A stretch of 64,000 nucleotides of DNA from Aquanectria penicillioides (GCA_003415625.1 PYIU01000007.1:1860001-1924000), one strand, 5' to 3'. Shown: positions 14,330-28,463, counted from the stretch's first letter. The notes: generated by a model not told the origin, from the sequence alone. Program-made: numbers and translations.

Positions 14330-14869
14330 ATACTAACTTAACTTTTAATCCCTTTACTAATTTAACTTTAATCTATTTCTTTTTATATATTAATCTAACT
14401 TTAGTGCTAATCTAACTTTTAATATTATTAATTTAATTTTAGTATTAATTTAACTATTAATATTATTAATCTAACTTTAGCGCTAATTTAACTTTTAATA
14501 TTACTAACTTAACTTTAGTATTAATTTAACTATTAATACTATTAATTTAACTTTAGTGCTAATTTAACTTTAATATTAATCTAACTATTAATATTATTAA
14601 TTTAATTTTAGCATTAATTTAACTTTAGCATTAATCTAACTATTAATATTATTAATTTAACTTTAGTGCTAATTTAACTTTTAGTATTATTAATCTAACT
14701 TTAGTATTAATCTAACTTTTAATATTATTAATTTAATTTTAGTATTAACTTAACTTTTAATATTACTAACCTAACTTTAGGCTCTACTTACTTTAATTAC
14801 TAATTTAATTTTAGGTCCTTACTCCTTTTTATATATATTAATTTAACTTTTAATAGTATTAACTTAACT
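14330..14869. repeat. Minisatellite, alternating 17-bp and ~20-bp units
   Basis: A tandem array in which a unit of the form TTAACTTTAGTRYTAAT (17 bp) alternates with TTAACTTTTAATATTATTAA-like units (20-21 bp), giving a composite period of about 38 bp. Edge units near 14341-14400 and 14790-14869 are more diverged and contain CTTTTTATATAT inserts. Units differ mostly by C/T (TTAATC versus TTAACT) and by GCA/GCG/GTG versus GTA, which fits RIP on a repeated array. The array ends where the foldback element begins, so it may be a subterminal repeat of a larger element. On the minus strand it could have encoded a repetitive peptide, but this is not demonstrable. Confidence 0.8.
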
Positions 14870-14967
14870 TTATTAAAGGGGATCTTTAAACTAACCTTTC
14901 CTTTATAATAGATTTTTAGTTATAAGGGGGCTATTAAATTAAAAAAGGGATATTAATTTAAAAAAAG
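14870..14967 (+). repeat. Left inverted arm of foldback element
   Basis: Pairs with 15111-15207. It keeps GGGGATC at the outer end and a GGGGGC block (about 14935), where the right arm has AAGGGC. The arm carries runs of A at its inner end (about 14960-14966), matching the T run that opens the right arm. Confidence 0.8.
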
Positions 14968-15110
14968 TTTAGTACCTCTATTCTATTATAATTTATTAAG
15001 TATTTTAGGTTACTTTATACCTTTATGCCCTACCTTTTATTTTATTTTTATTTACTAAAGAATAATATATAAACTACTATATAAATTAAATAAGGCTTAA
15101 GGTTATTTAT

Positions 15111-15207
15111 TTTTTTTTAAATTAATATCCCTTTTTATATTTAATAGCCCTTTATAACTAAAAATCTATTATAGAGGAAAGATTAATTTAAAGATCCCTT
15201 TTAGTAA
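15111..15207 (-). repeat. Right inverted arm of foldback element
   Basis: Reverse complement of the left arm, with mainly C/T and G/A differences. It ends GATCCCTTTTAGTAA on the plus strand. The arm survives well enough to predict a very strong hairpin if single stranded. Confidence 0.8.
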
Positions 15208-18200
15208 GCTCTATTCTTTTAATACTAACTATTAACTACTTTTTAAATAATTTAGCCCCTAACCTTTTTAAATATACTAACTTTATATTAGGCATTACCT
15301 TTATTTTAGGTAAATATTTAAAAGCACTATAAATTGCTATAAAACTATAATTATATTTAAAGATTAGGCTTATAGTATATTATTGCTACTAAAATGCATT
15401 TAGGTAATATTAATAAGTAAGGGAGTTTATAAAAATATATAGGGTTGCTTTAAGGCTTTATTTTATTCTATAATTAATTAATATAGGCAAAGAAATGCAT
15501 ATAGAGTCTTTAAAGAGAAAGAGTTAAAAAAGGAAAGCTCTATAAGTGTAGATTCTTATTAAATATTTAAGATGCTTAAGTACCTTAATAAATAAAATAC
15601 TTTATACTATTTAATAGATATTCTTTTTCCCTTTTTAGTATGCTATAAGTTTTATACTTATTTAAATTGGCTATAAATAGAATATACTATTTTTAAAATT
15701 TAATGCATTTTAGGGAAAGTTTATATTTTTAATTAAATAAAATGCTATAAGGGATTTTATAGATTAAGGCAATAAACTATTAAATAATAAATTAAAATAT
15801 TAATTAATTATTATAGAATTAAATTAATATAAGCCCTAGCAATAAGGTAAATAAATTATAGCTAGTTTATTTTATAATTATAGGCTAAATATAAAGATAT
15901 TATTATAAAATTGTATTTATAGTGCCTTATTTCCCCCTAAAGATAGACTAAATAAATATATTTTAGATTATAAAGTAAGTATACTTTTAAATAATATATA
16001 TAAATAATTAATACAGTCTTAAGGTTAATAAATCTAGCTTATTAAAGAATTAAATAAGATTAAGCTTTATAAGAAAGAAAACAATTATATTAACTTTTAT
16101 AATATATTTAAAGGGAAAGAGAAAAAGAAAAAAAAGGGAGTTTAAAACCCTAATACCTAAATGCTTTATTGCCTAAATAATGCTTATTTACTTTATTTTA
16201 GGTTTAATTATTTTTATAAGCTTTATAGATACTATAAATAATGTATAGTGCTTTTCCTTTTATTGAATAATTATTTATGCAATAGTAGATTATAAGTATA
16301 GTATTTATTATATAATCTATAGAAAAGAATATAATAATTTTAAAAGTTATTGCAATTATATTAAACTATATATTAAGTTTAGTATTACTATTTTAATGCA
16401 AAAAATAATAAAAGTTTAGTTTAATATTATTTTAAATAAGTTTAAAAGATTGCTATTTAATGCCTTAAAAGATAAAAGTAAATATAGCAAAAAAAGATTA
16501 TAGAATATAGGCCTAAAGCTTAATAATAAAAATGCTAATAGTGATTCTTAATATAGTTTATTTTAGGCTAAGCCCTTTAAATAATAAAATATTAGCAGTA
16601 AGAGGTTTAATAATAGACTAAATAAATAAGGCAATCTAGCTTAAGTTATTTTAATTTACTATTAAAATAATAGCATTAATTTAGGGGCTTACTTAAATTA
16701 TATTTTAAATAAATATAATATAAGCACTTAATCTATTATAGATTTAGGGCTAAGCAATAAGATTAATAAACCCTTTAAATAATAAGACTTTAATATAGCT
16801 AATATTAAGCTAATTATAAACTATTACTTTTTTATATATTATATATATAACTTTCTAAAGTAGTAAATATTTAATTTTGCATTTAATAATATATAACTAT
16901 TATTTTATACTTTCTTTATTAAATATATAGTTAATCTTAAAGTTATACTTCTCCTTTAAAGTTATAACTCTTTTTATAAATTTTTATAGAAGTTTTATTT
17001 TATACTTATTTTTACTATTTAAGGATAGATTTTATTCTTTTATCTTTAATAGATCTTTCTTTAGGAATTCTATAATAATTATATATAAATCCTTAATTTT
17101 AAACTCTATATAAGGATTAATAATAGCCTTAATATTTAATTAATATATATTTAGATATTAAGACTATAGACTTATTTAGCTTTTAGTTTAAATGTTTTAG
17201 CTACCTTTAGGCACTTTACTGTATTATAGGCATTTAAGGAAATTTTATATAAATAGCAATTGCTTTATTTAATAGGTAAATTATATAGATAATTGCTTAA
17301 TTAATAGTTAGCTAAAAATGCCTTAAGCTAAAGGTAGACTTAAAGACTTTATATACTAGCCTTTAGCCTATTTATTATAAAGACTTAAATATAGCTAAAG
17401 TATGCCCTTTATTTAAAAAAGTAAATAAAGGCAATTTGCCTTAGCCTAAGGTAATTTTTAATAACTTTTAATATTTATTAAATAGCATTAAATAGTAAAT
17501 AATTAAAATTTAATAAGTTATATATACCTTATTAAAGAGAATTTATTCCTTAAAAAAGGTTAAGCTAGCTATTATATACTAATAGAACTATACTTTCTTT
17601 ATTATTATAAAGCCTTTTAAAATTAACCCTTTATTAAATTTAATATATTTATTATTAAAGAGATAACTCCTTACCTTCTTTATAAAGGGATTAGGCTCTA
17701 TTTACTCTATAGAGTGCTTAATCTCTTTAAAGCTTTTTATTAATACTATAAGAGTTATCTATAACTGCTTAACCTAAAATAAGATTATTTAGGATAGTAT
17801 ATATTAGCATTTAAGTATAAATTATATAATTAATATTAAAGTAGCAATAAATAATGCTTTATTAGGCAATAGGGTTATATAATATTTAGGATTTAGGCAT
17901 ATTGCTTTCTTTAAAGCAACTATTAATTTAGATAATTTAATAATTATTTATTATTTATAGTAAAACAACCTTTTTTTATTGCTTTATTGCTTTATTCTAT
18001 CTATACTTAAGAGTTTAGTATATAATAAAAGGTAGTAGTAATAGTATAATAGCTTACTAGTTAAATTTATTTAATTTACTAAACCTTAAGTTGCTAATAG
18101 AATAGCTTTAAAATGCACTCTTCTATTATTTAAGTTTTAAGCTTAAACTAAAAAGATAAGCTATATATTATAATAGCAATTATTTAGGATTTAAAGATAG

Positions 18201-20184
18201 AAAATACTTAATTATTTATAATTTAAATTTAAAACTATAAATAAAAGCAATAATAGTACTATAGGGAATTTAAAGGAATTTATATTATATAGTATTTACT
18301 TAATTATAATAAAGTAAAATAGAACTCTATATCTATTATATAAAAGTAAGCAATATAAATTAATAAAGGCCTAAGGCTAAAGAGTAAATAAATATATTAA
18401 GATAATTTTAGCTTAAGTATAGCAAGAATAATATAATTAATAGGATTAATATAGATTTTTACTTAATATCTATTTATTAATATCTTTTAGTGCTTACTTT
18501 AGTTTGCCTTTATATTAAATAAAGAATTTCTAAAGAGCAATAGATAAATATTAATTATTAGGAAATTTAGCTTAAAAATCCTCTACTATTTTATCTCTAT
18601 CTTTAAACTCCTTATATATAAAGCAAAAGAAAGCTTTAGCTTATTTCTTTATTATTAATTTAAACTTAACCTTTATATTAATTTAATTAAGCTAAATAAA
18701 AGTCTTATTTAACTCTTTTAGTTTATTAATTATTATTATTAAGATTTAACCTTTAGGAGAGAAAAAACTATTAATAGCCTTAAATAAACTATTTAAAGTA
18801 ATCTTTAGTTTAGGTTTAATAGTAATAGGATTTCTATCTATTTTCTCTTTAATATAAGTTTATATTAACTCTATTATATTAATGTCCTTTTATAGTAAGA
18901 TATATTAATTAGGAATTTTTAATATAAAATTGTATAGGCTTATATTAAATGCAATTTTATTTAAGGGCATTTTATATAGATTAAGTCTAAAAAAGCTAGC
19001 TATAGAATATATAAAAGTTAGTTTTAAGATTTAAATAATTATTAATATTATCTATAAATTTCTCTTTTTTATATAAATCCATTATAATAGTATTAATAGG
19101 TCTCTAGAGTTGCTAGAGTAGGTATACAGTCTAAAAAGCATCTATAGAAGCAAAGCATAGAACCTTAAGAAAGCGGTTAGTTTTGCATTAACTTTTATAG
19201 TAGATCTCTTTAAGGAAGGTTTAAATTAAACCTAAAGGTTTAGTTAAATAAATATATTTTAAGATATACTGCAATATATATATTAAGCAGCTATAATAGT
19301 AAATAATAAATTAATTATAAGGTTAAACTAATAAATTTTAATTATAAATTATAAATACTTTTATTTTTAAAGTTACTTAAAATAAATTGCTATAATAGAA
19401 AAAATAAGTTAAAAATATAAAAAAGAATTAAAGGCTTTATATTACTTAACTACTATTAATTTTATATTAATAATAAATATTTACTATTCTATTTAAAGAC
19501 TTTAAGAAGTTAAAGTAGCCTATAGTTTTATTTTAAGATAGAGAATTAATACTATCTCTTTTAAATATATATTTCTATAAAATATTTACTTTTAGAGAAG
19601 TTCTCTAAAAAGTCTAAAGCTGCCTATAGAAATAGTTTTTTATATCTTAAAAAAGTGCATTAGTATTTAAAATAAAGATTAAGCTTATAAATATAAATGC
19701 AATATACCTTAAAGCAAAGAAAATGGCTAAGGCAATAAATAATAGTTTATATTAAATAAAATAAATAAAAGCAATAAGCTTTTATATTATAGGTATGTTT
19801 TTTATTACTTATACAATAGGAAAAAGAATAGTATTTATTATTAAATTATTAAATAGAAATAAAGAAATAGTTAAGTAATATATAGAAAGTTAAAAGTAAA
19901 TATATATAGTATTTATAATAGGCACTTAAATAATACCTTAGGGCAATTAATAGACTATAGGCTAAAGCTAAATATAATATTACTTTTCCTATAAAACCTA
20001 TAGGATTAAATAGATTATTAATCCTTTACTATATATTTTAACTAACCTTTTCTTTATAGAATAATATATTATCTTTTAGTAATAAAATAAGGCTATAATG
20101 CAATAAGATATATTAAAATAATACTAAAAAATATTATAATCTATTTTAATTAGCTTTATTTATATACTATATATAGACTTTTTT
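15208..20184. other. Decayed DNA; one less-mutated patch
   Basis: No gene or RNA recognised. A purine run of about 45 bp lies at 16100-16145. A patch at about 19080-19210 keeps more CpA, TpG and one CpG (AAGCGG) than its surroundings and includes GTATACAGTC. It may have been mutated less or inserted later. It does not fold into a tRNA that I can support. Confidence 0.5.
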
Positions 20185-20440
20185 AAAGCTAGCTGCTTTT
20201 GCCTCTTTCTATAGGGAAAAAGTAAAGGAACTATACTATTATTTTACCCTTTAAATTAATATTAATAGTATTAAGGCTAGCTGCTTTTGCCTTTTAGGTA
20301 AAAAGAGGGGTTATACTATTATTTCCTTTACTATTTAAACTAATGCTAAATAGTATTATAGCTAATAGGTCTACCTAAAGTAAAAGGACTATACTATTAT
20401 TTTATACTATAATTAGCACTTTAAAGGCATTTTGTATTAA
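20185..20440. repeat. Three tandem copies of an ~87-bp unit
   Basis: Units begin at GCTAGCTGC (20188), GCTAGCTGC (20276) and GCTAATAGG (20361), giving periods of 88 and 85 bp. Each contains a C-rich GCCT block, then AAAG(A/T)(A/G)(A/G)GG and a shared ACTATACTATTATTT core, and the first two end in TAATAGTATT/AAATAGTATT. The third is most diverged. No coding sense is apparent. Confidence 0.75.
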
Positions 20441-21021
20441 ATAGATAATAATTATTAAATAGTAAAATAACTTTACTCCCTACTATTAGAAGCTCTTTAG
20501 CTATATAAAAGTATAGCTTTTAAGCCTTAGCTAATTAACTAGCAATAAGCAATAGAAAAATAGTACTAAAAGTAAAAAAAGCAATAAGTGCAGCCTAAAA
20601 TTAAATAGAATAAAGAGATATACTATATTATAATAGAAGTTAAGCTAAAAGCTATAAAAAGACCTTTATTTAATTAGTTTTAAGGGGTTATATATATATA
20701 TAGCTTAAAAAGGATACTATTAATAGGTACTTTCTTCTATTCTTTATTAACTTAAAAAGGGATAATTATTAGCTTAAGTATTAGCTGCTTTATAAAAAAG
20801 GCTTAAGCCTAATAGCTTTCTATATTTAGTCTTAAGTTATTATATAGAAAAAGGATTTACTTAAGTTAATTAAAGAGTAAGCTAAAGAAAGTGCTATAGT
20901 AATAAGACCTAAGGGTACTTATATATATATATAAGTATATAAAAAAAAAAGTTACTAATAGTTTATTATATTTTACATTAAGTATAAGGAAGGGGTTTTT
21001 AGTTTAAGTTTTATTTACCTT
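20441..21021. other. Decayed DNA, nothing recognisable
   Basis: No gene or RNA seen. It contains a short ATAT tract near 20920-20940 and an A10 run near 20941. Confidence 0.5.
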
Positions 21022-21072
21022 ATATTAGGGGCTCTATTTTAATAATAATTAAAAGGATAGAGAGCCCTTTAA
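21022..21072. repeat. Imperfect palindrome / hairpin
   Basis: An outer stem pairs TATTAGGGGCTC (left) with GAGCCCTTTAATA (right). An inner stem pairs TTTTAAT with ATTAAAA around a 4-nt AATA loop, with a small internal bulge near GGATAGA. It could be a tiny foldback element or the tip of a terminal inverted repeat. A terminator role cannot be claimed because no gene adjoins it. Confidence 0.5.
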
Positions 21073-22232
21073 TATTAGATTTTTTATTACTCTTTAAGTT
21101 TTTATATTTTATTATTTATTTTATTATAAGCTTTTAATTTAATAACCTATAAATTAAAGAGTATTAAAATAATATAGATTTAAAAAGATATATTAATAAA
21201 TTTATTAATATTATTAAAATGCAAAATACTTAAATTTAAGATCTTTTAGGCTTAATATAGGGGCTATTAGAAAGGGAGAAATTATAAGCTAATATTATTA
21301 TAAACCTATCTATTATTATATATAAAGATATTAAAGAGTTATATAACTAATATATAAATTAAGATAATAGACTTTAAAATATTTATTTTGCAATTAAGTA
21401 TTTATAAAGGATTGTTTTTAAAGATATTTCTTAAATTAAATATTATAAAAGGCTTCTTTTATATCTTTAGAGCCTTAAACTAAAATTAATACCTTTTTTT
21501 TACTTTCTTTAAGAATAATATATAGTTTATAAGCCTTTAAAAACCCTAAAGAAGGATATATAGAAACTCTTTTAATAAATTAAAGCTTAAAAGCCTATAA
21601 ATATAAGTGCAGTTTTAATTAATAAAGTTTTAATTAAAATAATTAAGAAATATCTTTATATTAATTCTATAACCCTACTTTAGCTCCTTTACTAAATATA
21701 CTATTATAAAAGATAGAAGAACTATTATTAAATAGTATTAATATATTGCATTATAATTATATATATATTTTATTATTTTAGCTTTTTAATTTAAAAAATA
21801 GTATATAATTTATTATAATATAAATATATTACTATTATATATAACTTTCTTTTATTGCTATAGAAATATTGCAACTTATTAATAACCCATTTTAATAGTA
21901 ATATAGTGTACACTAACTTTAAATATTGTAAATAGGCATATAATAATTTAAGGAACTATCTCTATTAATATAAAGGAGAATAGGGCTAGAACTTTAATTA
22001 ATTTATTCTTAATATAAAGGCTTTTAAAACCTTAAAAGAGGATATCTTTAAAGGAAGTGGCTATAATAAATATAGGGAATTTTAGGGACTATTAATTAAT
22101 TTAAAATAATATATATTTATATATTAAATATACGCTAAAAGAGAGTAAAATGCATTAGATCCTACTATTATATAGTTCTTTTATTTAAAAGTCTTAAGGC
22201 AATTAAAATAAAATGATTTTAAAGCTAATATA
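21073..22232. other. Decayed DNA, nothing recognisable
   Basis: No gene, RNA or repeat supported. A rare AGTGTACACT palindrome lies near 21906-21915 and an isolated CpG (ATACGC) near 22133. Confidence 0.5.
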
Positions 22233-22345
22233 ATTAATATTATAACTAATATTAAGTCCAATATTATAACTAATATTAAGTCTAATATTGCAATTAATAT
22301 TAAGTCTAATATTAGGTTTAATATTAAGTAACTAATATTAAGATT
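22233..22345. repeat. 24-bp tandem array
   Basis: About four to five units of the form AATATTATAACTAATATTAAGTC(C/T), with later units degraded (ATTGCAATT in place of ATTATAACT). The differences between units are mainly transitions. Non-coding as far as I can see. Confidence 0.8.
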
Positions 22346-25300
22346 AAGTTTAATTAAAGTTTAATTAAATTATTTTAAGCTTTAATATATTTCTTTTTAT
22401 TTAAGGGAAGATAGGTCTATTTTTATATATATAGTAATAAACTATTTATAAAGGGTTTACTTACTATTTCTTAAGATAATATTATTTCTTTAGCCCTATA
22501 AATATATTACTATTATACTATATGCATTTAAGCTTTTACTAAAATACTATTTGCAGTATTTAAGATTATAATAATAAGTTATTAGGCTATTAGTATAATA
22601 CACTTTAGTAAATATAGAAAGAGATATTTAAATTAGGACCCTTTAGCATAAAATAGAATTATTTAAAGCTTTAAAAGAATAATTATATATACATTATTAT
22701 TAGTTTCTTTTATTAAATAGTATAAATTATAAGTATCTATATTAATAGCCCCTAAATCTATAGAGAAGCCTTAAGGAAAATTATTTTACTAAAGCTTAAA
22801 GGAGATAATATTTTACTTTAGGCCTAAAAATATTACTATAGGGCTTTAAATATAAATCTTTTATAGAACTAAAAGTAGCTTTAATTAATAGTTAAAGGTA
22901 GTATTAATATATTATTAATAAACCTTTAGTAAGATAAAATCTATACTCTTTACTATAAGCAATAGAATAATTAATATTAAATGCAATTAATATAGTAATA
23001 TTTTAATTTAAATATAGTAAATAATCTATATAAGTTTGGCTTTATCTATATTTATTAATGCTTACTTTTGCTACTATTAAGACTTTTAGGTACCTTTAAA
23101 ACTAATATAATCTTTCTAAATACTCTTAAAATATATAAGTAATTAATTATAATGTTTTAGTATATAAATACTAATTAATATAACCCTTTATAATTTTAAG
23201 TAATATCCTTAAGATTAAGTTATAAGCTTATTTATAGCAACTATTATATATATAGAAAGAAATAGTAAAATAAATTAAAGGGAAATTTCTTTTTTTTATA
23301 TAAATTAAGCTAAAGGTAAGTTAAAGTTTACTTAATTAATAGTATTAGCTAATTAATAGGTAGGATATATATAAAAAGGAGTTTTCTTAATTTAAGTATA
23401 TTAAATAGGCAAATGCAATATAAAAACTCTTTAGCTTTAAATAAAATAAATAAAATAAATAGAAAGTACTATAGAAAAATTATAGCTATAATTATAGCCT
23501 ATATATAATTGCAATTAGATTATACTATATACTTAAGTAATTAGCCTTAATAGTTTAGTTTAATCTAAAGAAAGTATAAGTTAGGTATACTATTCTTCTT
23601 TATTTAATATATAAAAGCAATAGATTAATAGTTTATAAACTATAAAAGAGAAAATAGAAGGAGAAAGTAGAAAAATAACAATAAGTAATTATATAGCAGT
23701 ATAAAGGGTTAAAATAGCACTTATAGCATTACAATTAATTATTTCCTATTTCTTTATTTTTAGGTTTAATAAATTAAAAAGGTTATATTTAATTTAATCT
23801 TTATTTTTTTAACTATTTTATATAAATCTTGCTTTTATATAAAGGAGTTAATAGTTATATAATAATATTATATATAATCCTTTATATTATTAAACTATAT
23901 TTAGATAAATGTAAGAGGCTGGCTAATTATACTGCCCTTTATTAATATGGATTATTAGCTTAGCTTTAAGCGACCTTTTATGCTTATATAATAAATTAAA
24001 AACCTATATAATATAATTATAATTATTTGCATCCTTAAGATATTAGGAATTTATAGTAAATACTATATTAAAAAAAGTTATAATCTATTTTAGTTAATAT
24101 ACTATTTTTAGTTTTAAAATAAGCTTATAATTATAGGCATTATAATTATTCTATATATATATAGTAGTAAATTAAAAAATAACCCTTATAATTAATAATA
24201 TTAGTTTTTATTATTTGCTTAAACTATATAATAACCTTACTTTTAGTATATATTTAGCTGCCTAAATATATTACTTAAGTATAGATACTTAAATAGAAAC
24301 CTTTATATAAATTATTTTTCCTTTTATTCTTTTTACTTTATTGCCCTTTAATTACTATTAACTTTAATTATTGAAAACCCTATTACCTTTTGCTTACTAT
24401 TCTTTACTATTAAAGCTATAAAGGTTTATACTTAATTGTATTTAACTTTTAGCAGTTTAATAGCTAATTAAACCTTAAATATATATATAATATATTAAGA
24501 TTAAATAGAATATAAATAGAAAAGATATTACTATTAAAATAAAAATTAAAGATTATAAAAATAATAAATATTTTACTTTTTTTAAATCTCTATTAGCTAT
24601 TAAATAGCTAAGCTATTTTAGTCTTAATATATAAATATATTTAGTTTATTGCAAAAATATTATTTATAAACTTAGCTATATAAATACTATTAGGGATTAG
24701 GCCTCTTTTAATTAAAAGAGAGCTACTTTTTATAATATAAAAGTTAAAGTTAATTATAATTAGCTTTTTGCTATTTAATATTAAAAATATAATATTATTT
24801 TAATTTAAATCCCTATAGATAAACTTTAGTTTATAAAGATACTTTATTTTTGCTTTTACTTTATTAAGATATTTATTATTAATTTTACTGCTTTACTTTA
24901 AATAATTAGCTAAAGTCTTTATATATTTCTAGAAATAAAGTCTAATAATTTAATTATCTTTTATAGTATAACTATAATAATTGGCTATATTTAAATAAGG
25001 GTATTATATAAGCGCCTAATAAATATAAGCCTTTACAATTATTAAATTATTAAGTGTAAAGGAATCCTAATAGCTAATAATATATAGTTGCTTAATGAAT
25101 TTACTATTACATTCTTAACTATTGTATTTATTAAGGCTATACTAATAAAAAGGGAATATATGCTCTATAGGGATTTTAAAAAGGTTAAGTGCAATAGGGT
25201 TGTATTTATTTATTTTATTCTTATACTAAAGTAATAAAGTATAAAAGAAATTATTACTATTTTAATAAATAATTTAGGTTTTAATAAATATAGACTTATC

Positions 25301-25997
25301 TTAAAATTTTTAATGCTTAACTAAAGAATAAAACTTTATTATAAAGAATTAATAATATTATAAATAAAAGCTAGAATTTAATAGTATATTAAAAAGTAAG
25401 GGAAAGAGAAGCAATAAATACTCTTTTTAGCTATATATACTCTTTAAATAATTTTTAATATTAAACTATTTTATTAAAAAGTAAAACTAAATATAATAAT
25501 AATTAAACTATAGTTAATATAATTATTGCTATAATCTATTACATTAAGGTATATTAGATTTAAGTAATTATTAAAGGCAAGCCCTTAAAGGTAGAGTTAT
25601 ATATAGAATTAGCGCTTTTAAATATTTTAGCTTTTTATTAAATAATTAACTTTAGCTAAGGTTTTTTTGCCTAGAATTATTGCTATTTACTACCTTACTA
25701 TTACTTTTGGTTTATATTTAATTTAGTTTAAAGAGAAAATATAAATAGCTTTATTTATTTATTATAATAGGGCCTTTATTGCATTTTATTGCATTATTTT
25801 AATAAATATAGTATAATAGTTAAGCCTTAATATTATTTTAATTAAAGTATAATATATACCTTACCTTATTTACCCTATTAATATTTATTATAATGCAATA
25901 TAGTTTAAGAAACCCTATATGCATTTGCAGCTTAATTGTATTAAAGATTTGCTTCTTTTAGTTTAAAAATATATTTATACTATATTATCTTATAGCT
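22346..25997. other. Decayed DNA, nothing recognisable
   Basis: No gene, RNA gene or structured repeat that I can support on either strand. Confidence 0.5.
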
Positions 25998-26069
25998 AAT
26001 CTATAATTTAATCTATAACTTAATCTATAATTTAATCTATAACTTAATCTATAATTTAATCTATAAACC
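25998..26069. repeat. 12-bp tandem array, six copies
   Basis: Exactly six units of AATCTATAA(T/C)TT. Units alternate between ATTT and ACTT endings, so the higher-order period is 24 bp, and the last unit ends AACC. The alternation shows the array grew by duplication of a dimer. Confidence 0.9.
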
Positions 26070-28463
26070 TATATAGTAACTTTAGGTAGAAAAATACTAT
26101 TAAGGGCCTTAATAATTACTTAAATTAAATATTAAAAGAGTTATAAATAATTTATTTAAAAATAAAAAATAATCCTTTAGCTATATACATTAAGTCCTTA
26201 AACTATATATTGCTAATTAAAAGTGTAAGTATAAAGAAAGAGAAGAATAATAAGGATAGTAGTAATAGCTATTTGCCTTTATTAGCTTTATAAAATATAA
26301 CTATCTATAATAATATTGTTTTTAATAATAGAGATAACTCCCTTTATTGCATTATACTGCTAGATAATAGTTATAAGGCTATAGAAATAGCATTAATATT
26401 AGCCAATAAAGGCAATAAGCTTGTTTTTATATTAGCTAAACTTATTTAAGCCTTAAATTTTATAAATAAAGTATTAATCTTAAGGTTAGGATTAGATTTA
26501 TTTAATTTAAAGAAGAGATTAATATTAAATAACCTTAATTATATATCTTAAAAATTTATTATTAGTCTAAAAGGAGATAGATATATATATATTAAAATCA
26601 TTAAAGAGAAATTAAGATTTTAATAGCTAGATTTCTTTTATTTAATTGCAAAACTAATAATAAATAAAAGTAAAATATTCCTTAAAGATACTATTTATTA
26701 AAAGCATTATATTTTTTATTATTATAGGATTTTATCTTTTTAATTTAAAGACTTACTTTATATAGGCGCTATTTTAATATAATATAAAGATTTTATTACT
26801 ATAAACTCTTAATACTATTACATTAAGAAGAGAGAATCTACTATAGGCTTCTATCTAAAAGATACTAAATAAAGATTATATAATTATGCTAATTATAGAT
26901 AGAAACTTTATATTATTATTTTAATAAGCTATACCTACTATTTTAAGCAGTTTATTAAGTAAACTTAATTAAATAGTACTTGCAATTAATTTATATGCTA
27001 TTATAATTTACTTATTATACCCTTAAGATTGCAAAAAGAAAAGATTAATTATAATATTATTTACTATAAGCTAAGCAATATATTTATCTTTAAGAAATAA
27101 TAGTATTATATATATATAAACTTTTTAATAACTTTTGCTTAATTAATAAATTTTATTCTACCTAAAGAACCTTTTTTTTTAATGGCCTTTATATTTATAA
27201 AGTATATAGACTATATCTATTCTATTTTAAATACTTTATTTAAATTATTATACCTTCTTTAAACTATAGCTTTATAGAAAAGCTATTATAATAGCTACTA
27301 TTAAGCTATAAAAGAAAGGCATACTTTAATGTATTATTACTATAATTAAAAAATACTTAAATTAGGTTAATAGCCAATAGAGAATTAAATAAGATTTTAA
27401 AAATAGATCTTATATATTATATCCCTTATTATAACTATACTAATCCCTTAAGTTTAAAAGTTTTTAGACTTACTATATAAATTTAAAGCTTATTAGCTAT
27501 ATTGCAATTTATTTTACTTATTTAGCAATAGAGAAACTAATATATTAATTATATACTTTTAATTAATACTAAAAGTCTATCCCTTTTGGAAAAGTAAGTA
27601 AGGTACTTATTTAATACTAATATTAAATTAAAACTTACTAAATTATGCATTTAGTTCTATTAGTTCTTAATAGCATAAACTATTAATTAATTAATAGTTA
27701 GTTCTTTATAGCATTAAAGAGCACTATTAAGCATTATTAATTATTTAAAAAGTATAGAATTATAATAAGAATAGAAAAATAGGCTATATTAATATCTAAA
27801 GTAAGGCAAGAAATAGGCAAAGATCTATAGCTTTAAGGGAGGACTTATATTATTTATTTCTTTTAATAGAGAGAATATTTAGTGCCTAAAGCCTAAGAAT
27901 TTTATTAACTTTAATAAAAAGGAATTTAATACCTTTTAGTAGTTAATTAATAATAATTATATTTTATATATTAGCTTAATTAAAAGGAATTTAATATAAA
28001 TTATAATATTTAAATTAATTAATTGGTTTATTTAGGAGAGTAAAGAAGTGAATTTTGGATTCTTTTAGGCAATAGACTGTACTTAAGCACTTAAATAATT
28101 CTATAGCCTAGCTAATTAAGTATAGAGTTAACTCTATAATAATTAAGCAATCTACTTTATTAACCCTTAATAGATTGGGCTAAAGCTATTATATAAGTTT
28201 TCTATTATATTATATATATTATAGCTTTAGTTATTAAGCTTAAAATTAAATGCTTAAATATATTTATTAATAAAATAATAGATTTAATAGAAAATCTATA
28301 AGGTATAATTCTTTTAAAGAAATACTTTTTAAATAATATCTTTTTATAAAATTAAATAAGTTATTATATAATTAAAAGTAGCCTAAAAAAGCTTAAGCTA
28401 TTGCAATAATATTAATAGAAGCTTTACTCTTAAGGGGCAAATAGATTTAATATACTTAAGTTA
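26070..28463. other. Decayed DNA flanking the LTR element
   Basis: No gene or RNA recognised. This is the left flank of the LTR retrotransposon. If the element is nested, this and the DNA from 36395 onward were once contiguous. Confidence 0.5.

Larger units (their letters stand above)
14870..15207. mobile_element. Foldback / MITE-like element
   Basis: Two long inverted arms, 14870-14967 and 15111-15207 (98 and 97 bp), flank a spacer of about 143 bp. The outer end reads TTATTAAAGGGGATC on the left and, on the opposite strand, TTACTAAAAGGGATC on the right. The arms match along their whole length with about ten differences, mostly transitions, and one 1-bp indel. The centre has no coding sequence. 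Length and structure fit a non-autonomous DNA transposon (MITE) or foldback element. I found no clear target duplication, so the superfamily is not assigned. Confidence 0.8.

Noticed and set aside
14330..14869. Degenerate telomere repeat (CTAACC-like)
   Set aside because: Units contain TCTAACTTT but have 17 and 20-21-bp periods and no CCCTAA hexamer run.
19100..19180. tRNA gene
   Set aside because: The patch looks less mutated and has short pairing arms (CTAGAG..), but no complete cloverleaf or T-loop can be drawn.
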